Below are positions 1-12,926 of a stretch of DNA of 36,457 nucleotides, piece after piece. Made by a program: the position numbers and the translations under genes. Position 1 is the stretch's first letter; each line of letters begins with the position of its first letter. Source of the stretch: an uncultured Hyphomicrobiales bacterium (GTDB lineage Bacteria; Pseudomonadota; Alphaproteobacteria; Rhizobiales; Beijerinckiaceae); contig CAIUDK010000215.1 in assembly GCA_903897875.1 (NCBI GenBank), forward strand, positions 1 through 36,457. Reading direction: 5' to 3'. Under the pieces are notes generated by a model. The model was not told the DNA's origin, ran no database searches, and saw only the letters and a list, made by a program, of their open reading frames with translations.

Positions 1-43
1 CGCATAATGCACATGAAATACAGAATCATTAGGGAACGATAAG

Positions 44-838
44 TTGACCAGCACCGCATCGCAAATCGACCTTCCCAAAAGCTTTGCTGTCCAAACAACC
101 AAAGGGGCCAAAAGCCTTGCCTATCGCGCCCGTCAGGATGCGGGATCAGGCAGGCCGGGGCTTGTGTGGCTGGGCGGGTTTCGCTCCGATATGCAATCGA
201 CCAAGGCCCAGCGCCTCGATGATTTTGCCAAAGAGACCGGACGCGCCTGTCTGCGCTTTGATTATTCGGGCCATGGCGAATCGGGCGGCGCATTTGAAGA
301 CGGTACAATCGGTGGCTGGTGCGACGAGAGCTTGAGCGTTGTGCGCGCTTTGACGACGGGGCCGCAAATTCTTATTGGCTCATCCATGGGCGGATGGATT
401 TCTCTTCTGATGGCGCGCCAATTGGCAGCGCTCAATGAAACGCATCGACTGGCGGGCATGGTGTTGATTGCTCCAGCCGTCGATTTTACGCAAAGCCTCA
501 TGTGGCCACAAATGTCGCCAGCCATCCGGGCGCAGATTGAAAATGACGGCCAATGGCTGCGCCCCAATGCCTATGGCGAGCCCTACCCAATCACGCGCGG
601 CCTCATTGAAGATGGTCGCAACCAATTGTTATTTGGCAGCCCCATTCGCTCTTATTGTCCCGTGCATATTTTGCAGGGCCTGAAAGATCCTGATGTGCCT
701 TATGAACACACGATGAAATTGGTGCATCATATGGCAGGTGATCCTGTGGCCATCACACTCATCAAAGATGGCGATCATCGCCTGTCACGCGAAGAAGATA
801 TTGCCCGCCTCATCAGCGCTGTGCGTGATTTGATTTGA
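44..838 (+). CDS. alpha/beta hydrolase family protein
   Basis: 264 aa ORF with TTG start preceded by AGGGA; GSSMGGW nucleophile elbow, LQGLKDPDVP and GDHRLS motifs typical of alpha/beta hydrolases. Confidence 0.85.
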   Translation: MTSTASQIDLPKSFAVQTTKGAKSLAYRARQDAGSGRPGLVWLGGFRSDMQSTKAQRLDDFAKETGRACLRFDYSGHGESGGAFEDGTIGGWCDESLSVVRALTTGPQILIGSSMGGWISLLMARQLAALNETHRLAGMVLIAPAVDFTQSLMWPQMSPAIRAQIENDGQWLRPNAYGEPYPITRGLIEDGRNQLLFGSPIRSYCPVHILQGLKDPDVPYEHTMKLVHHMAGDPVAITLIKDGDHRLSREEDIARLISAVRDLI

Positions 839-916
839 TTGCAGGGACAGTGAAATCTTTGCTTGTTCATAATCGAATACGGGCGTTTCAACGTCTGACA
901 TGACAAATCTTTTTAA

Positions 917-950
917 AAAATCGTCGATGTCTCAGTACTATGTCATCGAC
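917..950 (-). terminator. candidate intrinsic terminator downstream of the LuxR-type regulator
   Basis: Perfect 7-bp inverted repeat GTCGATG...CATCGAC (923-929/944-950); on the minus strand it is followed by GATTTTTT. The loop is long (14 nt), so support is moderate. Confidence 0.4.
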
Positions 951-997
951 GCTTGATGTCGAGCTAAAGGAGAAAACAAGCTTAAATTACAACCACG

Positions 998-1639
998 CTA
1001 GCCTTTTAGATTGAAATAATCGGACGCTAATACCGCAAGTTGTGTTCGCCGTGTTACGCCTAACTTCCTGAAAATATTCGAAATATAGGTCTTTACCGTT
1101 TGTTCAGCTATACCGAGCTCCCCAGCAATTTCCTTGTTCATACGCCCCTCGACGATCATAATCACGATGCGCTTTTGTTGCTGTGAGAGTGAGCGAAACA
1201 ATGAGTCTCCCAAATATTCCGACTCTGATTTTGGAGACTTGCAGAGATAGGACGGCGTCCAAATCTCGCCCGCCAGAATTTCCGTGATGGCGCTCACCAT
1301 TTCGGTCAGTTCCATGGACTTGGAAAGATAGCCCGATGCGCCTGCCGACAGCGCCCGATGCACATGATCTGCATCAACAGTTGCCGATAGGATAGCCACA
1401 GGCAACAAAGGATGCGTTGATTGCAAAAGCGTCAATCCGGCCAGCCCGCCGACGCCGGGCATATCTAGATCAAGAAGGACAAGATCAATATCTGCATGAA
1501 TTTGCTCAACGGCTTCGAGGACGTCAGATATCGAGGCGCATGCGATTATGTTTGTGTCCGAGAGGGCTTGACCCAAAGAATCCGACAAGGCACGTCGAAC
1601 GAGGGGATGGTCGTCAGCGATCACAATTTGCCGCTTCAT
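998..1639 (-). CDS. response regulator, REC plus LuxR/GerE HTH
   Basis: N-terminal IADDHPLVRRAL receiver with LVLLDLDMPG; C-terminal EGRMNKEIAGELGIAEQTVKTYISNIFRKLGV HTH. Confidence 0.92.
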   Translation of the reverse strand: MKRQIVIADDHPLVRRALSDSLGQALSDTNIIACASISDVLEAVEQIHADIDLVLLDLDMPGVGGLAGLTLLQSTHPLLPVAILSATVDADHVHRALSAGASGYLSKSMELTEMVSAITEILAGEIWTPSYLCKSPKSESEYLGDSLFRSLSQQQKRIVIMIVEGRMNKEIAGELGIAEQTVKTYISNIFRKLGVTRRTQLAVLASDYFNLKG

Positions 1640-4600
1640 GAATCAGATCCTGAATTGGAAGATGACTGTTGGTTGACCGACATTAAAAATTTGCGCAGCT
1701 GTGCGGCCTTGAGCGGCTTGGAAAGAAAGTGCCAATTTTCCTTGCGGGCATAATCTGCAACCGCTGCACTTCGATCAGATGTGCACAGCACAATAGGAAT
1801 GGATGTCCCCCAATGCTGAACCAAAATATGAATGACCTCGCAGCCGTTGATGCTTGAGCCCAAATGATAATCCACGATGGCTGCATCAGGCGGGCGATCT
1901 ATGTGGGCGAGCGCCTCGGCTGGGCTTGCGCACGACCAGACGTCATGCCCCCAACGAGTCAAAAGCGTTTCCAGTCCTTCACGCGTGAGTCGATCATCAT
2001 CCAAACATAAGATGCGCAATCGTTTTGGCTCATGCTGATCAAGGATCGCGGGGTTTGATGGAAGCGCAGACGACGAGACGGCTCGTTGAACATCAACAGA
2101 CATTTGTGTTCCGCGGCCCGGCGTTGAGCGCACATTGATGTTATGATCCAACAGGTTTGCAATGCGGATCACAATGGCGAGTCCAAGCCCCAAGCGACGT
2201 TCTTGCGTATGGTCGAGCCCAGACGCCAAGCTCTTAAATTCTTCGAAAATTTCCGTCTGATATTCAGGCGCTATTCCGATGCCCGTATCAAGGACGCAAA
2301 TGCGCACCGATGATCCGTGATTGCGACAGCCAACCAGAATCTTGCCCGTAGGTGTGTAGCGAACAGCATTGCTAATGATATTTCTAAGCAAACGGCCCAA
2401 CAGGCCGCGATCACTGTTGATGTGATGCGTCGAATGCATCACGTGCAATGAAACACCTTTTTGTGCTGCAAGTGCCGCAAATTCGATGCGCAGCTCTTCG
2501 AGCAGATCATTGATTGCGAAGGGGCCGGGATGGGCTTGCATGTTACCAGTATCAAGAAGCGAAATATCCTGCAGCGCTTCAATCATTTCATCGGTTGATC
2601 TGAGTGAAGACTTCAGCCCAAGGAGGAGATCACCTTGGCGTGGATCACCAGATTCACTGGCCCCATGTTCGAGCGCACTCGTAAACAACCGCGCCGCATT
2701 CAATGGTTGCAAGAGATCATGGCTGAGGGCCGCTAGAAAAAGGCTCTTGCTGGTGTTGGCCCGCTCAGCGTCGGCCTTGGCTTGTTCAAGTGCGTGCGTG
2801 CGCTCGATCACCCGTGATTCCAACAGATCATTGGCTTCCTGCAAAGCGGCAGCGGCTTTGTGTTGTTCGCTCACATCGGTCAGCGTGGACACATAGCCAC
2901 CATCTGCGGAGCGATCAAAGGAGATTTCCAATACCGTCCCATCAGGCCGATGGCGTGTGTAGACATAGGGCCAGGTTTGTTGCTCCAAATCACGGTTGAT
3001 CACCAATTGTTTTAAATCATTCGCCCCATATTCATTACGGGTTTGGTTGAATTGGATGATGTCAGTCAAAGTGGCGCCAGCACGCAGCATATTGTGGGGT
3101 AATCGGAGACGTTCAATATAGCGGCGATTCCACGCCGTCACATGCCAGTTTTCATCAAAAGCGCAAATGCCTTGCGGAACAGATTCAAGCACATTGCGCA
3201 AAAGTGTTTGGCCAAATTGAATAGCGTTGGACGCTTCATCCAAGATGCCGACGACTTCATTGCGGGTCAAAGATGAATGTTCCAAGGCTGCAGCGATCAC
3301 AACGCGGGCTGACACGGCGCCAATAGCACCGGCAATTAAATATTCGGCAAAACGAACCGATTCCAAATCGACCACGCGTTGTGCAAAAGTGTCTCGGCCG
3401 GCATAGAAATTTTCAAAGGCATCAATCGCGGCTTGCGATCCCACATAGCGCGATGTCAGGATGACCAAATCATCTATATGGCCCTTGAATTGGAGTTGCC
3501 CGGCCCGCCGGTCATTTCGACTTAAGGGCGCATAACGCACCGATTGCAGCGATTCCAAAAGACTTGGTCGCCGCAGACGTGAGGCCACGACCAGCAATGT
3601 CGCGTTAAACAAGAGGCTCCAGAAGGTTGCGTGTGTAATGGGATCCATGCCCGTTAAACCAAACAAAGCATGGGGAGCAACCCAAGGTGCTGCGGGAAAT
3701 CCGTGTTCGATAAATTCAACCGTTGCGCCCAATGCGGGAGCCAAGGTGGGGAAGAGAAGTGTGTAAACCCAAATGATGAAGCCGACACCCAAACCAAGAG
3801 CGGCACCAGCGTGATTGGCCCGACGCCAGAGCAGTCCGCCAAAAAGTGCGGGCGCCAATTGAGCAACACCGACAAATGAAATCAGTCCGATATCGGTCAG
3901 CGGATAAGTAGGGTCCAATCCACGCTGAAGAACATAGGCCAAACTTAGAATGACGCAGATGGCGGCGCGCCTAATCGTCAGCACAAGCCGTGTCATGCCG
4001 TTTTGGCCAAAGCGCGTGCGCAGTGGCAACAGCGCCGGCAAGACGAGATCGTTACAAATCATTGTTGCAAGCGACACAGACGCCATGATCACCATGCCGG
4101 TGGCAGCCGAGAGCCCACCAATAAAAGCGGCGAGGGCAAGCCATGGTTGGTTCACTGCAATGGGCAATATGATCATATAGGTGTCGGGATTGACGGAGGT
4201 CCGAAACACCGCCCAGCCAGCGACGGCCACCGGAATAATAAAAAGACTGAGGACGCAGAGATAGAGTGGATAAATCCATGCGGCGCGTTTGATGTGAGCG
4301 GGCGTTTCATTTTCCACAATCAACACATGAAACATATGGGGCAGGCAAAAGAAGGCCGCCATCGCCGTCAGTATGCCGGTCAACCAAGAGGTCTTGAAGG
4401 GTTGAAAATCAAGAAATCGCGCAAAGGCCTCATCACGTGCAGACGCCACAATATCGCCAGCAGGGTTATGAAAAAAGGTCCAAGCGATTGCGCCTGCAAC
4501 ACAGGCAAACGAGAGAATTTTGACGAGGCTCTCAAAGGCAACAGCCAGCATGAATCCGGCATGGTGCTCGCTGGCTTGAATGTGGCGCACACCAAAAATA

Positions 4601-5145
4601 ATCGAAAAGATCGCCATCGCAACAGCAACACCAAAAGTGCTATCGGCCCACAGAGGTTGAGACTGGTCTCCTAGTGCCGTGGGCTCCCGCGTCAGCAATT
4701 CATAACTGACACCGATCGCTTTGAGCTGGAGCGAGATGTAGGGCATTAAAACGGCGATCGAGATGATTGTCACCAACGACGCTATCAATCGGCTTCGCCC
4801 ATAACGTGCTGAAATAAAATCTGAAATGGATGTTGAATTTTGCTCCTTGGCGATCGCCACAATGCGCACAAAAATGGGCCGCGCGTAAACAAACAGAAGT
4901 AAGGGGCCTATATATATGGGTAAAAAATCAAAGCCCGATGTTGCCGCTCGCCCAACCGAACCATAAAAGCTCCAAGCCGTGTTGTAGATGGCGATTGAAA
5001 ACACATAAACGAAGCCCGTGCTCCGCAGGCGATCAAGAAGATGTGTTTCTTTCGTCTCACCCCACCAGGCGACCACAAATAAAACCGACACATATCCGCC
5101 GGCAACACATAAGACCAGCCAGCTTGACACCAGTCCGTTCCTCAA
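1636..5145 (-). CDS. hybrid sensor histidine kinase with N-terminal sodium:solute symporter-like domain, PAS-like region, HisKA, HATPase and C-terminal REC
   Basis: 1169 aa; multi-TM N-terminus, H-box SHDLLQPLNAARLF, ATP-binding LDTGIGIAPE and LGLGLAIVIRIA, REC LCLDDDRLTREGL and AAIVDYHLG; 4-bp ATGA overlap with the response regulator. Confidence 0.92.
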   Translation of the reverse strand: MRNGLVSSWLVLCVAGGYVSVLFVVAWWGETKETHLLDRLRSTGFVYVFSIAIYNTAWSFYGSVGRAATSGFDFLPIYIGPLLLFVYARPIFVRIVAIAKEQNSTSISDFISARYGRSRLIASLVTIISIAVLMPYISLQLKAIGVSYELLTREPTALGDQSQPLWADSTFGVAVAMAIFSIIFGVRHIQASEHHAGFMLAVAFESLVKILSFACVAGAIAWTFFHNPAGDIVASARDEAFARFLDFQPFKTSWLTGILTAMAAFFCLPHMFHVLIVENETPAHIKRAAWIYPLYLCVLSLFIIPVAVAGWAVFRTSVNPDTYMIILPIAVNQPWLALAAFIGGLSAATGMVIMASVSLATMICNDLVLPALLPLRTRFGQNGMTRLVLTIRRAAICVILSLAYVLQRGLDPTYPLTDIGLISFVGVAQLAPALFGGLLWRRANHAGAALGLGVGFIIWVYTLLFPTLAPALGATVEFIEHGFPAAPWVAPHALFGLTGMDPITHATFWSLLFNATLLVVASRLRRPSLLESLQSVRYAPLSRNDRRAGQLQFKGHIDDLVILTSRYVGSQAAIDAFENFYAGRDTFAQRVVDLESVRFAEYLIAGAIGAVSARVVIAAALEHSSLTRNEVVGILDEASNAIQFGQTLLRNVLESVPQGICAFDENWHVTAWNRRYIERLRLPHNMLRAGATLTDIIQFNQTRNEYGANDLKQLVINRDLEQQTWPYVYTRHRPDGTVLEISFDRSADGGYVSTLTDVSEQHKAAAALQEANDLLESRVIERTHALEQAKADAERANTSKSLFLAALSHDLLQPLNAARLFTSALEHGASESGDPRQGDLLLGLKSSLRSTDEMIEALQDISLLDTGNMQAHPGPFAINDLLEELRIEFAALAAQKGVSLHVMHSTHHINSDRGLLGRLLRNIISNAVRYTPTGKILVGCRNHGSSVRICVLDTGIGIAPEYQTEIFEEFKSLASGLDHTQERRLGLGLAIVIRIANLLDHNINVRSTPGRGTQMSVDVQRAVSSSALPSNPAILDQHEPKRLRILCLDDDRLTREGLETLLTRWGHDVWSCASPAEALAHIDRPPDAAIVDYHLGSSINGCEVIHILVQHWGTSIPIVLCTSDRSAAVADYARKENWHFLSKPLKAAQLRKFLMSVNQQSSSNSGSDS

Positions 5146-5316
5146 AAATTGAGCGATGTTGAAATCGCTATGACGATTGAAAAAACAGGAATGCGCGTCA
5201 CGTCACACGACTTTTTCAAACGATCAAGCGTGAAAATAGATCGCATCCCTCATCGCTGATACATACCATTGTATCGCCCAAATGCACGTGAAATGGGCGC
5301 TTCGAACCGAAAGTAC

Positions 5317-5950
5317 TTAGTGCGATTTGATCGATCCGGGCGTCAAATGGATTCCAAAGGCTTGGAAATCGGGCGCACCCAATTCGCCAACGCTGCCTTT
5401 CAATTTGAGCAGGGCCACGAGCACGCGGTGTTTGATGATCACCAATTCGACATTGGCTTGAAAGAGCGTTTCGCGGGAGTTGAGCCAATCAATGGTGAGT
5501 TTTGTTCCTAGTTTCACGCCAGCCACATTCGCCTCAACTGCTTTTTGGCTAGAAGCGACAGCGGTTTGAAAGGCTTTGATTTGCGCAAGGCCAGTGATGA
5601 CTTGTTGATATGATTCGCGCGAATTGCCCTCCGACGCGCGGCGCGCATCATCCAATTCGGCTTGGGTTTTGCCACGCAACGCAACAGCCTCTCTCACGCG
5701 TGAGGTGGTGTCGCCGCCTGAAAAAATCGGGAAGCTGATACGCAAGCCAATTTCGCGCGATTTCGCGCGCATCGCTCTTGGCCAGAATCGATGAGCGAGC
5801 CCGATGTATATTGCTTGGCCAGATCGAACAACGATTGCGTCGCCTCAAGCCGCCAGCCCGTCAGGCTTGCCCCAGAGCCGAAGGGATCGTCCTGCCCGGT
5901 GCCCCAAAATGGGCTCAATCCGTAAAACAATGTCCTTAAAACCTCTCAAA
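5317..5950 (-). pseudogene. degenerate TolC-family outer membrane efflux protein, truncated and frame-disrupted
   Basis: ORF 5317..5772 resembles a TolC C-terminal half (ESYQQVITGLAQIKAFQTAVASSQKAVEANVAGVKLGTKLTIDWLNSRETLFQANVEL). An upstream piece (GWRLEATQSLFDLAKQ) lies in another frame with a stop just upstream; no N-terminal half or signal peptide was found. Confidence 0.7.
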
Positions 5951-6140
5951 ATGAGACAGTTGGGTGTTGGAAGGCAGCTGAGGGGCCCAATCGTATGGGC
6001 CTCATGTTCGCAGGCCCGCCCGTCGCCTCCAGCAACGTCACCGACGACGCTCAGCTTTCGTTTCCCCAAAATCTCATCACTTTAAGGTCTCATCCATACC
6101 TTCGCTTTGGGCGCCACCCGCCGGCGAAACCTCTCACCCC

Positions 6141-6169
6141 TTGCGGGGCGGCGGTCCTTTCTGTATAAG
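6141..6169 (+). promoter_or_regulatory. candidate sigma70-type promoter for the rimP-nusA-infB operon
   Basis: TTGCGG (6141-6146), 17 nt spacer, TATAAG (6164-6169). Confidence 0.55.
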
Positions 6170-6193
6170 AGGGCCAATATCTTCTTCTCATAA

Positions 6194-6213
6194 CGGTCAT
6201 ATTCGTATGATCG
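6194..6213 (+). promoter_or_regulatory. leader hairpin with UUCG loop upstream of rimP
   Basis: CGGTCATA-TTCG-TATGATCG, 8 bp with one G-U pair. Confidence 0.5.
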
Positions 6214-6221
6214 ATAGTTTG

Positions 6222-6254
6222 AGAGTGGGGCCCGACCGGGACCCGCTCTTTTTT
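6222..6254 (+). terminator. intrinsic terminator or attenuator between the candidate promoter and rimP
   Basis: AGAGTGGG...CCCGCTCT stem (8 bp, one G-U) with inner CCC/GGG, followed by a T tract (CTCTTTTTTATTG). Confidence 0.65.
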
Positions 6255-6310
6255 ATTGCCTAATCTGATGGCCCAATCTTACAGCTAGATCCCGGGCAGG
6301 AGCCAAAGCT

Positions 6311-7075
6311 TTGACGGAAGACTTGTCGCAAGACGTGAAGCAATTGCTCAATGAACCACGTCTCGTCTCCGAGACAGGCGTAGCTGCGCGCATTGCCAAC
6401 ATTGCCGGACCGGTGCTGACCGACCTTGGCTATCGGCTGGTGCGTGTCAAAATTTCGGCCCAAGACGGCACAACACTTCAAATTATGCTTGAGCGGCCTG
6501 ATGGCACGGTCAATGTCGAAGATTGCGAGCTCGCCAGCACCATGCTGTCGCCTGTGCTTGATCTCGAAGACCCGCTGACACCGGCCTATCGCCTCGAAAT
6601 CTCATCGCCGGGCATTGATCGCCCCTTGGTGCGCGTGTCTGATTTTGAGCGTGCAATTGGCCATGAGGCCCGTATTGAATTGGCCTTTGCCGCCGATGGT
6701 CGCAAGCGCTTTCGCGGTTGGATTGAGGGCGTTGAAGGCAAGGGCGCAGACGCGCGCCTCAAATTTCGCCGTAACGACACCAAAGCCGACGAAGAAGCCG
6801 ATGTGTCCTTCCCCCTGAAGGATCTTGGTGAGGCCCGGTTGGTTCTAACCGAAGCGTTGATCCGTGATTCTCTAAAGGCGGGCAAAGAAGCCGAAAAGTT
6901 CGCCTCTATGCCTGAGGGCGAGCAGGAAGAAGATGGCCAGCCGCAACGCGGTCCGGGTCGTTTTGCTGCTCGCAATCAGGCCAAAAGCAGACCTCTTTTG
7001 CCCGCGGGCATTAAGATCAAGAAGCCAAATCCCAATTCACCCATGAAACCCGGGGCCGGGCGCCCCAAGATCTGA
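6311..7075 (+). CDS. rimP: ribosome maturation factor RimP
   Basis: [33 protein letters not shown]..., [12 protein letters not shown] motif; directly upstream of nusA; basic proline-rich C-terminal extension. Confidence 0.92.
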   Translation: MTEDLSQDVKQLLNEPRLVSETGVAARIANIAGPVLTDLGYRLVRVKISAQDGTTLQIMLERPDGTVNVEDCELASTMLSPVLDLEDPLTPAYRLEISSPGIDRPLVRVSDFERAIGHEARIELAFAADGRKRFRGWIEGVEGKGADARLKFRRNDTKADEEADVSFPLKDLGEARLVLTEALIRDSLKAGKEAEKFASMPEGEQEEDGQPQRGPGRFAARNQAKSRPLLPAGIKIKKPNPNSPMKPGAGRPKI

Positions 7076-7121
7076 GCCGGCATATTTTTCCTAATTTGCC
7101 AGTCTCGTAAGGAGAAGACCA

Positions 7122-8708
7122 ATGGTCGTCAGCGCCAATAGATTAGAGCTTTTGCAGATCGCCGATGCGGTGGCACGTGAGAAGTCCATTTCGCGTGATA
7201 TCGTTTTGAGCTCGATGGAAGATGCCCTGCAAAAGGCTGCTCGCTCGCGGTATGGTCAGGAAACTGAAGTGCGCGCCGAGATCAATCCAAAGACGGGTGA
7301 GATTCGCTTCTCACGTCTTTTGCTCGTTGTTGACCAGATCGAGAATGATGCCATTCAGATCTTGCTCACCGAAGCCCGCAAGAAAAACCCAGCCGCTCAG
7401 GTTGGCGATTGGATTGCTGAAACACTGCCTCCATTCGATTTTGGTCGTATTCCCGCTCAGGCTGCCAAGCAGGTCATCGTGCAAAAAGTGCGCGAAGCTG
7501 AGCGCGATCGTCAATATCAAGAATTCAAGGACCGCATCGGCGAGATCATCAATGGTCTGGTCAAGCGCGTTGAATATGGCAACGTCATTGTTGATTTGGG
7601 TCGTGGCGAAGCCATCATCCGCCGCGATGAATTGATTCCACGCGAAATGTTCCGCCCCGGTGATCGTGTGCGCGCTTACGTCTATGATGTGCGCCGCGAA
7701 CAGCGCGGCCCGCAGATCTTCTTGTCCCGCACACATCCCCAGTTCATGGCGAAGTTGTTTGCTCAAGAAGTGCCAGAAATTTATGATGGCGTGATTGAAG
7801 TGAAGTCGGTTGCTCGCGATCCAGGCTCACGCGCCAAAATCGCCGTGATTTCACGCGATTCTTCGATTGATCCTGTCGGCGCCTGCGTCGGTATGCGCGG
7901 TTCGCGCGTTCAAGCTGTGGTGAACGAACTTCAGGGCGAAAAGATCGACATCATTCCATGGTCAGTGGATGCCGCCACCTTCATCGTGAACGCGCTTCAG
8001 CCCGCTGAAGTGGTCAAGGTTGTGTTGGATGAAGATTCCGCACGTATTGAAGTTGTCGTGCCTGATGACCAGTTATCACTAGCGATTGGTCGTCGTGGCC
8101 AGAACGTGCGTTTGGCTTCACAGCTGACCGGATGGGATATTGATATTCTCACCGAGGCTGAAGAATCTGAGCGTCGCCAGAAGGAATTCCTTGAGCGCAC
8201 AACAACCTTCATGGCTGCGCTTGATGTTGACGAGGTTGTTGGCCAATTGCTGGCATCCGAAGGCTTCCGCTCCGTTGAAGAATTGGCTTTTGTTGAGACA
8301 GCAGAACTTGCTGCTATCGAAGGCTTTGACGAAGACACAGCCGTGGAAATTCAGACTCGTGCGCGCGATTATCTCGCCCGCATTGAGGCTGAGCACAACG
8401 CACGTCGCCTTGAATTGGGCGTGAGCGATGAGCTTCTTGAACTCGACGGCGTCACCACACCTATGTTGGTGAAGTTCGGCGAAAACGACGTGAAGTCGAT
8501 GGAAGACCTTGCAGGTTGCGCCACCGACGATCTCGTTGGTTGGAGCGAGCGCAAGGACGGCGAGACGACCAAGCACAAGGGCTTCTTGGACGGCATCGAA
8601 TTGTCCCGCAATGACGCTGAGGCCATGATTATGGCCGCCCGCGTTAAGGCTGGCTGGATCGAAGCAGCTCCTCCGGTTGCTGAAGCTGACGAAGCGTCTG
8701 AAGGTTAA
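7122..8708 (+). CDS. nusA: transcription termination/antitermination factor NusA
   Basis: 528 aa; S1/KH organisation, [28 protein letters not shown] and [23 protein letters not shown] motifs; C-terminal helix-hairpin-helix-like repeats. Confidence 0.97.
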   Translation: MVVSANRLELLQIADAVAREKSISRDIVLSSMEDALQKAARSRYGQETEVRAEINPKTGEIRFSRLLLVVDQIENDAIQILLTEARKKNPAAQVGDWIAETLPPFDFGRIPAQAAKQVIVQKVREAERDRQYQEFKDRIGEIINGLVKRVEYGNVIVDLGRGEAIIRRDELIPREMFRPGDRVRAYVYDVRREQRGPQIFLSRTHPQFMAKLFAQEVPEIYDGVIEVKSVARDPGSRAKIAVISRDSSIDPVGACVGMRGSRVQAVVNELQGEKIDIIPWSVDAATFIVNALQPAEVVKVVLDEDSARIEVVVPDDQLSLAIGRRGQNVRLASQLTGWDIDILTEAEESERRQKEFLERTTTFMAALDVDEVVGQLLASEGFRSVEELAFVETAELAAIEGFDEDTAVEIQTRARDYLARIEAEHNARRLELGVSDELLELDGVTTPMLVKFGENDVKSMEDLAGCATDDLVGWSERKDGETTKHKGFLDGIELSRNDAEAMIMAARVKAGWIEAAPPVAEADEASEG

Positions 8709-8735
8709 GTGAGGTTTGGTCGTTAGGAGATCACA

Positions 8736-9463
8736 TTGACGAAAGCGGCCCATCGGGCAGAGGCATCGGAGCGGACCTGCGTGGTGACACGTCAGGTGCT
8801 CGATCCAGCACAGATGTTCCGCTTCGTCCTTGCTCCGGACGGCACCGTGACACCCGATCTGAAGCATAAGCTTCCGGGTCGTGGGGTTTGGGTGACAGCA
8901 ACAGCCGAAAAAGTGGCTGAGGCGGTCCGCAAACAGGCGTTCACGCGCGGGTTTAAGGCTAAGGTACAGGCATCTGAAAGCCTTGCCGACGATCTTGATG
9001 CCCTTTTGGTGCGTGATGCGTTGCAGTTTTTGGCGCTCGTTAACAAATCGGGTGCCGTTGTGGTAGGCTCAGCCAAGGTTGAGACGGCCATTACAAAAGG
9101 CCCATTGTCCGGCCTGCTCCATGCTAAAGACGGCGGGGCGGATGGGGTTCGCAAGCTCGATCAGGTGGTGTTTCGGACCTATGGGGACGACGGCGACCGC
9201 CTGCCACGTGTGAGATTGTTCGAAACAGGTCAATTGGATTTGGCATTGGGTCGGACAAATGTGATACATGCTGCTCTGAAGAGAAGTGCGGCATCAGATG
9301 CGTTCTTGGAGCGTTGTCGGAGATTGGCGAGCTATCGTGGCTCACCACCCTCTGAAGGCGTTCAAGAACGATTGGACATTTTGGAAGACACAGCCCCCAC
9401 GTCCGATGACGGACTGGAGACTGAGAATTTGACGAACGGGCACGGCCCTGGGATCCGAAACGA

Positions 9464-9467
<4 letters not shown>
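8736..9467 (+). CDS. YlxR-family (DUF448) RNA-binding protein with C-terminal L7Ae-like domain
   Basis: [42 protein letters not shown] is YlxR-like; following [30 protein letters not shown] is L7Ae-like; located between nusA and infB. Confidence 0.87.
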
Positions 9468-12313
<2,846 letters not shown>

Positions 12314-12322
12314 TTTGGCATA

Positions 12323-12364
12323 TGCAGGGCTGAAATCTGAAGGTTTGAGATCTTTGGCCCTGCA
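12323..12364 (+). promoter_or_regulatory. RNA hairpin in the infB-rbfA intergenic region (no U tract)
   Basis: TGCAGGGC (12323-12330) pairs with GCCCTGCA (12357-12364), 8 bp perfect, with further partial inner pairing AAA/TTT and TCT/AGA. Confidence 0.5.
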
Positions 12365-12507
12365 AAAGCGTTACGCATAAATAAGCGTGAATTTCTACAA
12401 GGTAACAAACGAAACGGGCGTGGTTTTGACTTAAGGTCATCGGCCAGCCCAAACACTCGGCTCGAGCCAGCCTAAATCGCTGCTCGAATGAGCCAAGGAA
12501 GATTGTC

Positions 12508-12924
12508 ATGTCCAGAACACATCATGTTGCGACCGGCGAACCGACACAGCGCATGTTACGCGTGGCCGAGCTCGTGCGTCACGCTATGTCAGACCTTTTG
12601 GCACGCGGCGAAATTATGGACCCGGTGATTGAAAAGCATGTGGTCACCGTGCCGCGTGTGCGCATGTCACCCGATCTCAAATTGGCGACTGTTTATGTGA
12701 TGTCATTGGGCGGCAAAGACACCAATGGTGTTCTTGAAGCGCTGGAGCGTCACCGCAAACATTTGCGCAAGGAAATCGCCACCAAGCTCAACCTCAAATT
12801 TGCGCCAGATATGCGTTTCCGTGAGGACGACACTTTTGACAATCAAGCGCGCATTGATGCGTTGCTGAACAATGAAAAAGTGCGCCGCGATTTGGACACA
12901 GCGCCCGATAAAGACGCGGACTAA
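12508..12924 (+). CDS. rbfA: 30S ribosome-binding factor RbfA
   Basis: [58 protein letters not shown]; between infB and truB. Confidence 0.95.
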   Translation: MSRTHHVATGEPTQRMLRVAELVRHAMSDLLARGEIMDPVIEKHVVTVPRVRMSPDLKLATVYVMSLGGKDTNGVLEALERHRKHLRKEIATKLNLKFAPDMRFREDDTFDNQARIDALLNNEKVRRDLDTAPDKDAD

Positions 12925-12926
12925 AC

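Noticed and set aside
4003-4674. 223-aa plus-strand ORF antisense to the sensor kinase
   Set aside because: Lies opposite a clearly coding gene; composition is an antisense artefact (His/Arg/Lys/Gly-rich) with no recognisable domain
8118-8867. 249-aa minus-strand ORF spanning the nusA end and ylxR
   Set aside because: Antisense to two strongly conserved genes; no family resemblance
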